NCBI GenBank assembly: GCA_037501455.1
Contig: CM074856.1
Coordinates: forward strand, 53,721,001-53,785,000
DNA length: 64,000 nt
Direction of reading: 5' to 3'
Source: Lantana camara
Taxonomy: Eukaryota; Streptophyta; Magnoliopsida; Lamiales; Verbenaceae
Shown here: piece after piece, positions 48,201 through 58,902 of the stretch
Position numbering within the stretch: the first letter of the stretch is position 1
Layout of the letters: each line of letters begins with the position of its first letter
Translations under genes and position numbers: made by a program
Notes under the pieces: model-generated
What the model was told of the DNA's origin: nothing
Databases searched by the model: none
Seen by the model: the letters and a program-made list of their open reading frames with translations, nothing else

Positions 48201-50015
48201 AACTATGATAATGATGGTAAGATTCATGAAGAGTCATGTTACCCTACGAAGTTCATTTTGGGGTCTTGCGCTCAAAACGACAATGCACATTAAACCTAGT
48301 TCTATCTAAGTCAATTCCTAAAACAATGATGGATCTATAGCTAGGTTGAAAACCCTATATCTCTTATCTTCGGATTTGTGGTAGACTGGATCCTGACGAC
48401 TTAGAATAAAGAACAAAGGTTTACTTGTTCTAAGGTTATCCTAGAAGAACAAGAGGTGGTATATTTTGCAATTTGAGAAATCACAAAAGATGTTTGTGAA
48501 TATTTCAAAGATGATTACGTAAATAACCACAAAGGGTGGAAGCAAAATAGTGTTAAAAGAAAATAATAGTATTTGATACTGATTTCCATAATCTCGAAAT
48601 AACTGAAAATGTATTAGATACATGTGATGTACCAAATACAACATGTGATGTAAAGACGTGTACACGAGAGCATCATTGTAGTGGGAGGATTGTCAGGACA
48701 CCTGATAAGATACCTAAGATTAACCCAAGTGGTTAAATCTAACGTACCTGATCCTGTCACGTGTAACGAAGCTGTGGAAGATATAGACGCTGACCGTTTG
48801 GTCAAAAGCCATTGAATCATAGTTAGAATCTTAGTACTCTAACAAAGTCTTGAACTTGTGGAGGCGCCTCAAAGCATTAAACCTATTAGGTGCAATTGGG
48901 TTCTACAAGAAAGGAGAAATGGACGAAAAAGTAGAGACTCTAGAGCAAAGCTTATGGTAAAGGGTTTTACCCAGAAAGAAGAAATCATTTATGAGATCTT
49001 CTCGCCTATAGCAGGGCTTAAGTCCATAAGAACTCTCCTCTCCATTGTTTCTCATTTTGATTATGAGATTTGACAAATGGATGTAAAGACTGTGTTCTTG
49101 AACGGGCACCTTCAAGAAGAAAGACATGACATAACCTGAAAGGCTTCACAGCTAGAAATCAGGTGCATATAGTATGCAAATTTATTAGATCATTTTGTGA
49201 TCTTAAGCAAGCGTCTGAATCATGAAGCATCAGAATTAAAGAGACAATTTAAATTCTTTTGATTTGTGCAATTGCCCGATGATCTATGAGTGTACAAATA
49301 ACATCATGATAATGTTGTAACATTTTCATTTTGTACGTAGATGATATTCTACTCATTGGGAATGATGCAAGAATTTGGTCAGTGGTCAAGATTCGGATGT
49401 CAAATCAGTTTGACACGTAAGACCTTAGTGAGACCAATAATATTCTAAGGATCAGACTTTTGTCGAGATCATAAGAATAAGAAGATTGGTTTATTACAAG
49501 AAGCATATAGATAAGATGCTGGTAAGGTATAATATGACAAATTCCAAGAAAGGTTCACTACCTTTTAGATATGGAATTTATCTATCTCGGGATTAGTGTC
49601 CTAAGACAACTGAAGAGATAGAAGACATGATTAGAGTTCCGCAGTGGAAGCTTTATGTATGTCATATTATGTACAAGGCCAGATGTCTATTATGAATTAG
49701 GTCTAAGTCAGCAGATATTAGTCAAACCCTAGAATCTGACACTAGGTAGTAGTAAAAGCATATATTGGAGTACTTGAGAAGAACTCAAGATTATATGCTA
49801 GTCTACCATAGTGATGAGCTCATTTCAATAGAGTACACAGATTTGGATTTACAATCTGATTTGTATTCTAGATGTTTGACATCAGAATACATGTTTACTC
49901 TAGAAAGAACAGCCGTGAATTTGGGAATGTTAAGCAGACTTGTATTGCTTACACCGCCATAGAAGTTAAATACATGGTAGCTTGAGAAGCAGCCAGTTAG
50001 ATGTATTGGATTCAT
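45250..50015 (+). pseudogene. Element E gag-pol (copia type), heavily decayed
   Basis: Landmarks in order: a degraded CCHC knuckle (CYFGGNGYWKKICPK near 45260); a protease-like DSSSANHIC after 45410; the integrase core (DDHSRYRCVYLM and KALRLDRSSDKYL, about 47950-48110); an RT start (NWVLQERRNGRKS, AKLMVKGFTQKE, about 48890-48980); RT motif YVDD at 49334-49345; and an RNase H remnant to about 50015. Stops and frameshifts are numerous. The solo LTR interrupts it after the protease part. The region from the PBS to 45250 should hold gag but is too degraded to read. Confidence 0.78.
45586..47507 (-). repeat. Solo copia LTR nested in element E
   Basis: Read on minus it begins TGTTAGGAATAGTGCCC and ends TTTTCCAACA, 1922 bp, flanked by a perfect 5-bp duplication CCATA (45581-45585 and 47508-47512). 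Its start closely resembles the start of element E's own LTR (TGTTGGGAATAGTGCCC), so it is from a related copia family. No internal sequence remains. The perfect duplication suggests it is younger than its host. Confidence 0.9.
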
Positions 50016-50164
50016 GATTTCCTAGTTGTTGGCTCAGAGAAACATCTAATAGATTCCTTCACTAAAGTATTGGCGCAAAAGAGTGCAAAACGAGTTTTGT
50101 CACTCATGTGGAAGGAATAAGACTTAGATGTGTAGCCAAATTGAATTTAGGGCAAGTGGGAGAT

Positions 50165-52090
50165 TGTTGGGAATAGTGCCCTGAAAATTCAATTTGTTGA
50201 ATTAATTAAACTGAATTTACCGCAAGTTGTGAGTATTTCACATATTGATAATTAATGGCGTGTGCTGGTATTCTTATATGAAATGTGTTTCATAGGAAAA
50301 GACTTTGAATACCGAAATCACCTGTCATTAAAGTTCTAGTCGGTAAGATAAGAATATGTTCTTATCAAGACTATAACGTGGTTATATAAGATGATTAGTC
50401 TTTCGTCATAGGGAATGGTGATTCCGGTTATAACACGTTGATGATTTTCAATAGGAATGGAAACATCGAACTCGACCACTGAGATTATTCATTTTATACT
50501 GCTATCTAAAATGAATAAAATCTCAGGAAGCATTGTACTCTTAATCCTGATAATATTTCGACTTTAGGCATGTAGTGTTAGTCACTGTAATATACTCGAA
50601 GTGAGGTCTCGGTAACGGGTGGTCAAAATACTTTGTACGTTCGGTGACTGCATGAAATGTGCTAAAGAGTTATATTGATCAAGGAATTTGTGGCCTTGCT
50701 GGAAGGTAAAAGATATCCCTGAAATAGATTTGCAAAAGTTCGAATTAAGACTTTGGCCAAAGCACTTCGCATGATATGTCACCAAAGTTGTATGTTGAAT
50801 ATGTTTCACATACAGAGAATTTGAACTTAAGGCGAATCAATAAATTTCAGATTGGAGATGAAAAATAAATGGTAGTAGTTGCAATTTTTTTTCCATGGAT
50901 ATCTACACGGAGGAGTGAAATGCGAAATTATTCTAGATCGATAAATTCGTGAATAATTTAATTGATTTTAGAGTGCAACAATATTTATTTAGTGGAATTA
51001 AATATTGCACTAAATAAATATTGTTAAATGGTAAAATTAATTAGTCCTACAGGTCCCCCTGCAAGTCCCAATTGAAAACCCGAAGAGAAAATATTAAAAG
51101 GAGAAAGAGAAATAAATTTTCAAAGTGTTTGAAAATATCCAAGGAATTTATTTTAAAAAAATAAATTGAAATTCCAAAGTGTTGGAAATGCCCGAAATTT
51201 TATTTTGGAGAAAATAAAATTTTAAATTTTTTTTAAAAAAAAAAAATTAATGCTGACATGGCATCTGACGTGTCACGCCACATCAGCGGGTTGGGCCCCA
51301 GTTGGTCCTGATGCAGCGCCGCATGGCATGTCAAGTGGACGGCATAGATCGTGCCACATCAGCACAAACAGACGGTCCAGATTAGATCTGGATCGGGCCG
51401 GTCAACGGGCTCAGACCGGGTCAACGGGTCGGGTCGAAAATGGATAGAGTTGGTTCAAACCATGTCCGGTTGGATTGGACCGGACACATGACCGAGTCAG
51501 AATCAGCCACGTCACCAGAAACCCTAGCCATATGTATAACATACGCGCCACCTGGTGTCCGATGGGCACATTCTCGGCGGCATTGGACTCGTGGTGACGA
51601 GAGCTACAACGTAGTCATCTCGGATTTTGTGTCCAAGTTGTGCACGCAAGTGGGAGGTGAAATTACTATTTCACCATCGATTTTTCCCCTATAAATAGGG
51701 GCCTTGGCATTTCATTTCTTCCATCCAAGTTTGGGAGAGGTTTTGGCTGAACTTTCAGTTTTGAAACCATATCCCTTTTTTCCTTGTTAGTTCCGATTTA
51801 TTTTGGAATTAATTTTAGTTTAAAGTTTTATTTTCTCTAAGTATTTAGAGAAATACTTTCGGAGCCCACACTCCGAGGGTTTCTCTAGGGTCATTGCAGG
51901 AAAGCTCTGCCGGTTTCACGAGGAGTGATCGTCGATCGGGTTACTGGGAGGTAAACGAGGTAACCATCTTCTGTGAAAGCATGCTGGAAAAATGTCGTTA
52001 GATAGCCATATTTGCAGTACGGTAATATTCTACGGTTATATTATTTTAAGCATGATAAATTATATGCTATTAAGTGTTAATTGCATGTTA
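50165..52090 (+). repeat. Element E 3' LTR, truncated at its 3' end
   Basis: Begins TGTTGGGAATAGTGCCC after a GTGGGAGA polypurine tract. TATAAATA is at 51690-51697. It stops at about 52090, where sequence switches to element C's LTR through a shared TAGA (52089-52092). GC-rich open frames at 51250-51694 are within the LTR and are not genes. Confidence 0.85.
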
Positions 52091-54205
52091 GAACTCGCCC
52101 AAGATTACAACTAATCAATTTACAATTCAATCAATTCAGTTTAATCAATCAGTGGCCCAGCGAGTGTGGGCAATTCTCCAACCTTTCTCCGACAGTGTAC
52201 AGTAATTAAATTTTACTTGATTAAGTGACCAAACAATCAATTTCAGTGCACAATTAGCAATTTCAATAACTCCTTCTTCCTCCGGGTAATGGGGGGATTA
52301 CAAGGCCCCGCCATCCAATCAGTGTGAGCATAGGGTTCATGATTCCCTATGCCCGGAACTCCTTCCTCCACTAATCTCCTAGTGGATTCAGGGGTCATCC
52401 CAACAATGTGAGGATAGTGCAAGAGTTGCCCATCAGCCCAAACTTTCCCGATTGGCTTAATACGCTACTCTCGGGACCACAGTGAATAATATACTCGCCA
52501 AAACAATAAATCAGTCAATACAGTGCGGTGGTTTAGTACAATAGCAGTTTCAATAGTAAAACAATTTAGGTTTTGTGAAAACTATAGGTATAAGTATACA
52601 TTTTGGCCCAAAATTCACATAGGGTTGTAGGGTTATATATATCTAGAAGTAACCTCACCTTTACCAAACAAAAGAAGTAAGGAAACACCCTACGGAGCAT
52701 GCTCCTCGTCTCCGGGAACGTGACCTGTGTCGCAACGACAAGTGCACATGAGACTCGACTCGTATGAACCATTTAAGACGAACTGCATATTCGTGCAGTG
52801 TCAATCATGCAATTACAATCAATAAATATCATAACATATCCAATTTATCAAGTAATGTAGCAAGAGTTAAGTAATCAATGTATAAGTCAAGGTATGCAAA
52901 TATTACACAAACCTCCCCTATGGAGCTTAAACATGAAATCCTATAACACATATGATAACACATAATATAACACATTATATGACATGTCAATGAATTGTAC
53001 ATGCTGGAAATGAGCCAAGAAAATCATGTAAGATAAGTTATAAAAAATGAATTTTCATGCTGATAAAGCAGGGGTCGCTGGTGCGACCTATTTTTTTTCC
53101 GAAATTTCATGCAATTTTTCAAAAGTCGAAACTTGGCCAAATTTTGATAGCGGGCGCGACCAAATTAACACATGATTCAGGTCGTGAGCGCGACCTGAAG
53201 TCCCGCCAGAAATGTGAGTGGGTCGAGGGAGCGACCGTTTTTACTCTGTTTTTGGTCGCAGCCGCGACATGCTACGCAGCAGGAGAAAAACAGGGGAGAA
53301 AACAGGGGATTCGAACCAAAACACCCCAAACCATCAACAAATGCAATTTCAATCCATAACAAATACTCAAACACCCCAAATACATATTATACTTCACTTA
53401 TACATCATATAACCAAGAAATATGCATCAACTTATCAAGAATCAATCATGAAAACCCCATCCATTCTCATGCTTTCCAACTTTCAAATAATTCAAATTTC
53501 CATGCAAGCTTTGGAATAAAATGGCCTTAAACATGCTTCTAATCCACCAGCAATCATGAAATCATAAATTATTCAACAAGCCCTATATCACACATGATTC
53601 AAGAAATTCATACAATCTCATATTATACCTTAAAATGAAAGAGAGATGAGATGAAATGGTAAGACGATGATGATGATGATCCTAGCTTCACAGTTCCTCC
53701 AAAATCCTAGCTTGAAATATGGGATGAATCTCCCTTCTCTTCCTTGGTGTATGGATCGGTATTTAATGTGTGTAGTTGTGTGTGAATCTTGTATTTCTTG
53801 GAATAAAATGGAATGAAATAGAAGAAATAGATGATATATTCAAAGTCTTGCAAGAATATGTGTGACTCAGCACATTTTGCACATAGGTCCTCAAATTATT
53901 TGAATTCATTCAATCAAGTATCATTCCATGGAATATGATCAAGTAGCTCCAATTCATTTAATGCAATTAATTCCATAAACTTACACAAAGAATTAATCAA
54001 GGACATATAGTGCAATTTGGTCACATCTCTCAATTAGTTCATATAATTCACGTTAATGAAAATCATACGAATGTATGAAGAGGTAATACATATAATATGA
54101 TGAAAGTTATAAATGAATGAATGAAATAGTTAAATTAAACCTCCCAACTCCCGAAGACCCGCTCATAGCTTGCTTACCTGAACTTCCGAAAATTGGGGCG
54201 TTACA
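52091..54205 (-). repeat. Element C 3' LTR, truncated
   Basis: Matches the 5' LTR from about 59430 to 61530. The terminal part equivalent to 58903-59430 is missing, removed at the junction with element E. Confidence 0.9.
53073..53269 (-). repeat. Array of five 16-bp near-palindromes in element C 3' LTR (decayed)
   Basis: Plus-strand words at 53073-53088, 53146-53161, 53180-53195, 53221-53236 and 53254-53269. Arms are GGTCG/CGACC; cores read CTGGTG, CGGGCG, TGAGCG, AGGGAG and CAGCCG. The array lies 936-1132 bp from the LTR start. Most changes from the 5' LTR words fall in the core. Confidence 0.88.
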
Positions 54206-54206
54206 A

Positions 54207-54220
54207 GTCTCCCCCCCCAG
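54207..54220 (-). promoter_or_regulatory. Element C polypurine tract
   Basis: A G-rich purine run on the minus strand next to the 3' LTR. Confidence 0.75.
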
Positions 54221-54224
54221 AAGA

Positions 54225-57200
54225 ATTTGGTCCCCAGATTCATTAATTGGCAATAAACAACTTCGGATGGAACCTCTTCATTTTCTCTTCTGGTTCCCAA
54301 GTTATCTCCTCGGTTTTATCACTTCGCTACAATACCTTAACCATACCGGTTTCTCAACTCTTGATACTTTCTGTCCAAAATTCTAACCGGCTTCTGAATA
54401 AACGAGAGATTCGGTTCCAATTCCAATTCTTCAATGGGCAAAATTTTAGTTTCGTCCGGGTAATACTTTCTTAGCTGAGATACATGAAAAATATTATGAA
54501 TTCCGGTAAGATTCGGTGGTAAATCCAATCTATAAGCTACTTCTCCAATCTTCTCAAGAATTTCAAATGGTCCCAAATAACGAGGATTAAGCTTTCCTCC
54601 CTTTTCGATACAAGAAAACCATTTATGTGGCGATACCTTCAAGAAAACCCGATCCCCCACTTCAAACTTAAGATCCCTCCGGTGAATATTGGCATAACTT
54701 TTCTATCTATCTTGTACAACTTTCATCCGTTATTGTATCTGTTGGAATTTCTCGATCATAGCCCTCACGGCTTTGGAGGGTTTCTCAAGTTTCTCACCTT
54801 TCTTTACACCTTCTTGTTTTGTCCATTTTCATTCCTCCAAATCAAAGAATAACGGTGACCGACACTTCCGACCATAAAGCAATTCATAAGGAGCCATACC
54901 AACTGTTGTTACATGCAAACTCAATCAACGGAAGTTGATCATGCCAAGAACTTTGAAAAACTAAAGCACAAGCTCGGAGCAAATCTTCCAAATATCTTAT
55001 AACCCTCTCGGGTTTGAGGATGAAAAGTCGTACTAAATTGAAGCTTTGTTCCTAAAATACCTTGCAATTCTTGCCATACCTTAGAAGTAAAATGGGGATC
55101 TCTATCCGAAACAATACTCACCGAAATCCCATGAAGTCGGACAATCTCTCTGTTATAAATCTCGGCCAATTTACGAATCTTGTAAGACATTCGGACCGGT
55201 AGAAAATGAGCAGACTTAGTTAACCGATCCACAATCACCCAAATACCGTCATAACCACTTTTCACCTTTGGTAACCCAGATATAAAATCCATTGTCACTT
55301 GTTTCCACTTCCACTCGAGAATAGGTAACGGCTGTAGAAGTCCCCCGGGCTTTTGATGCTCGGCCTTAACTTTCTAATACGTCAAACAATGTTTCACAAA
55401 CTCGGCCACATCCTTCTTTAACCCTCGCCACCAATAATATTGCTTAAGGTCTTTATACAATAAGCCAACATGTGAGCTTCCTCAAGCAATACCCTTCTCA
55501 ATTTTTCGGGTACTACCACTCGGTTCTTGAAACGAAGAAGACTAGTTTCATCGAACCCGAATGGACTTTCTGGATCCCCTCTTGCCTTAGCAACCAATTT
55601 TTGAACATTCGGATCATTATTCTGAGCCTCAACATTCTATGCCTTATTTTCGGTTGAATGGAGATATTCGAAACCCGAGCTTTCACTACAAAAGGCGCAA
55701 TTCCAATATTCCCACCAATTTCTAAATTCGAAACACCCACCTTCCTACTTAAAGCGTCGGCAACCACATTAGCTTTCCCAGGATGATACTTGATAACACA
55801 AACACATAATTTTCTAGTCGCTCCATCCATCGCCGTTGCCTCATATTAAGATCCTTTTGAGTGAACAAATATTGGAGACTCTTATGATCGGTGAAAATCT
55901 CAAACGACACCCCGTACAAATAATGTCTCCATTTCCCGAGTGCAAACATCACGGCGGCAAGCTCCAGATCATGTGTAGGGTAGTTCATTTCATATTCCTT
56001 TAACTACCTGGAAGCGTAAGCAATCACCTTTCCATTTTGAGTTAGAACGCACCCCAATCCTTCCTTTGACGCGTCCGTATAAACTGCATAGCCTTCACTT
56101 CCTTTCGGGAGAGCCAACATCAAAGCTGATACCAATTTCTCTTTCAGAACATTGAAGCTTTTCTCACATTTCTCATCCCACACATATTTGGCATCTTTCT
56201 TTGTCAACCGAGTTAAAGGAGCGGCGATCTTTGAAAAATCTTGCACGAACCTCCTATAATAACCCGCTAATCCCAAGAAACTTTTAATCTCCGAGGCGTT
56301 CTTTGGTTTCTCCCACTTTAATACGGCTTCAATTTTTGAAGGGTCAACTTCCAATCCATTTCCCAAAATAATATGACCCACGAAAGACACCCGGTCGATC
56401 CAAAACTCACATCTGCTAAACTTGGCAAATAATTGTTGTTCCTTCAATGTTTCTAACACCAAATGAAGATGCCTTGCATGTTCCTAGGCCGACTTTGAGA
56501 AAACGAGAATATCATCAATGAAGATCACAACAAAACTATCAAGAAAGGGCCAAAAAACTCTATGCATCATATCCATAAAAGCGGTCGGAGCATTTGTTAA
56601 TCCAAAAGGCATAACCATAAATTCATAATGCCCATATCTAGTGTTGAAGCCTGTTTTCGGAATATCCTCGGCTCGGATCCGTAATTGATAATATCCTTGT
56701 CGTAGATCAAGTTTTGAATATACATTGGATCCTTGGAGTATGTCAAATAACTCTTCAATATGTGGAAGAGGATATTTATTCTTGATAGTCATCCGATTTA
56801 ATTCCCGATAATCAATACATATCCGCAGAGTTCCGTCTTTTTTCTTCACAAATAACACCGGCGCACCCCACGGTGATGAACTCGGTCTAATATACCCAAC
56901 TTTCAATAAAGCATCTAGTTGAAGCTTCAACTCCTTTAATTCTGTCGGGGCCATCCGATACGGAGTCTTAGAATATGGTTCTGCATTCGGATATAAATCA
57001 ATCACAAATTCTATCTCTTTGTCCGGCGGTAACGAATCCAATTTCTCCGAAAATACCTTGGGAAATTCTTTAACCACTTCGGTTTCTTCTAATTTTATCT
57101 GGTCCTTGGGTTGATTAAGAATATAGGCTATGAACCCCGTAGCCCCATCACGAACCAATTTTTGAGCTTCAGAGAAAGATAATAAAGGCACTGTTTTAGA

Positions 57201-57659
57201 GCTCCAACCCGTGATAACTTCTGAACCCAACTGAACTCTCTTGGCCCGAAAATCCACAGTAGCACCGTGCTTGAATAACCAATCCATTCCCAAGATAGAA
57301 CCATAACAAGACATCGACAATTCAATGAAATCCGTCGAGAAAACCCGACCCTCAATACTCAACGGCACCTCTCTAAAAACCTGATTAGTTACTACCCTAC
57401 CACCAAAAGGAGTACTAACAATATAACATGCAAAAGAGAAAGTAACACACAAAGGCGGTTTCATAGATATATCACGAGAAATAAAGGAGTGGGTAGCTCC
57501 CGGATCAAATAAAGTGTGTATGTCTATGCCATGAATGCAAACGGTACCTTCAACAACCATTACGGGGTCCACATCTGCATCCACTTCTTCTCCTTCTAGA
57601 CCATAAGCACGTGCTCTAATCAACGGTCTCTGACCCCCGGCAAGCTGGTCCCAACGATC
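54225..57659 (-). pseudogene. Element C pol
   Basis: On minus: protease [12 protein letters not shown] (about 57500), RT with FIDD at 56522-56511, RNase [11 protein letters not shown] (about 56080), an integrase core with SVSIVSDRDPHFTSK, and the GPFEILEKIG module with a degenerate chromodomain near 54240-54570. The stretch from the zinc knuckles to the RT active site (57791-56484) is one uninterrupted frame, so it is better preserved than in element A. Stops or frameshifts affect RNase H and integrase. The same Pro stands in the protease active-site loop as in element A. Confidence 0.87.
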
Positions 57660-58669
57660 TGGACACATATCTACCCTATGATCGGCACTCCCACATATCA
57701 AGCATAACCCGAGGCGTCTCTTGCAATTGTCATAATGGTGAGTAGGTTGCCCGCAGAATGAACACTTGGGTTTCTCGGGTGGTGGTAGCAAAGTGGGAGG
57801 CTGAGGAGCCTTCTGAACCGATCCTTGCTGCTTAAACTTCTTTATTGGACCTTTAGGCTGTGAAGGAGCTGTATCATAAGTGATTGGTCTCTTTCCCGTA
57901 TTATAACCCGGTCTCGACCCAGAACCTGAACCCTGGCCCGATCTATAAGTAGATTTCCTACTGAGTCTTCAACCTTTAAAGCTTTTGAGGTGGCTTTCTT
58001 CCAAGTACTAATGTTAACTGCTTCAATTGCTGCTTGAATATCCGGCCTCAACCCTTGTACAAACTGCATAGCCTTGTGAAAGTCGTCACTTGCAATGTTA
58101 GGTGCATACTTGGACAACCTTTCAAACTTGGCTATATACTCCGTAACCGATCTTCCTCCCTGTTTAAGTTCCGTGAATTCCTTAAGTCTTTGAGTATGAG
58201 AAGATAGAGGAATAAATTTATTCTTGAATTCCCTTACGAAAACTTCCCATGTGACTTCCTCTCCGGTGGCATCTAAAACAATTTTGGTACTTTCCCACCA
58301 AGAATAGGCTTCTCCTTGAATTAAAGTGACTGTACACCGAGCCTTCTCTCTAGATTCACATGGGATGAGATTCCAAATCCCTTCAACTTCTTTAAGTCAT
58401 TGCTTTGCTTGCATATCATTTCCTTTGAAAAACCTTGGTGGGTGTTGATTCTGAAATTCTCGAAGAATAGCTGAGATCGGTGCCGGTTGTGGTGAAGGAA
58501 CTGGTAGTGCTGGAGGCACATAATCCCTCAACCTCTGATCTATTAACTGAACCATAGAATTTAAGAAATCCTGCGGTTAAGCTTGAGGGGGTGGAGGTGG
58601 AGGAGAATGATCATGACGATGGTGTCTATGACCCGGAGAATGCTCTCTACGAGGTCTTCCACGAGGCAT
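57660..58669 (-). pseudogene. Element C gag
   Basis: The start at 58669 gives MPRGRPRREHSPGHRH, nearly the same as element A gag. The gag domain follows (EAYSWWESTKIVLDATGEE), then zinc knuckles [14 protein letters not shown] and [15 protein letters not shown] stop soon after the Pro-rich stretch, another near 58400 and a frameshift near 57960 break it. A CAA that is a stop in element A (19025) is still sense here. Confidence 0.85.
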
Positions 58670-58882
58670 CCTGAAATTCAAACACTGTACATGCATGTCT
58701 GATTAACAAGTGAAAATGAGTGCAAGAAAGCTCATAACACACATAAATCACATAATTCATATAATTTAAATAGGTTCAAGTAAGTTCAAATAGGATGCAA
58801 GACTCGCAATTAATCAAATAATCCTATGCCGTACGACTTAGACTCACAAGACACGACACTAGAACCGCAGTTTTGCAACCGG

Positions 58883-58894
58883 GCTCTGATACCA
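58883..58894 (-). promoter_or_regulatory. Element C primer binding site (tRNA-iMet)
   Basis: Minus-strand TGGTATCAGAGC, eight bases inside the 5' LTR boundary, as in element A. Confidence 0.9.
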
Positions 58895-58902
58895 CCTTAT
58901 GA

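Larger units (their letters stand above)
42645..52090 (+). mobile_element. Ty1/copia element (element E), both LTRs truncated
   Basis: A 5' LTR remnant (42645-43439), a tRNA-iMet-type PBS at 43442, decayed gag-pol with integrase before RT (the copia order), and a 3' LTR from 50165 make one element. The 5' LTR lacks about its first 1.4 kb and the 3' LTR lacks about its last 180 bp. It is nested in element D and itself carries a solo LTR at 45586-47507. Confidence 0.82.

Noticed and set aside
51250..51694. GC-rich open frames
   Set aside because: They fall within the element E 3' LTR; no family resemblance or conserved coding pattern.
53057..53519. Open frames on both strands, repeated at 60383-60737
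   Set aside because: They are in element C LTRs across the palindrome array; both strands are open only because of GC-rich words.
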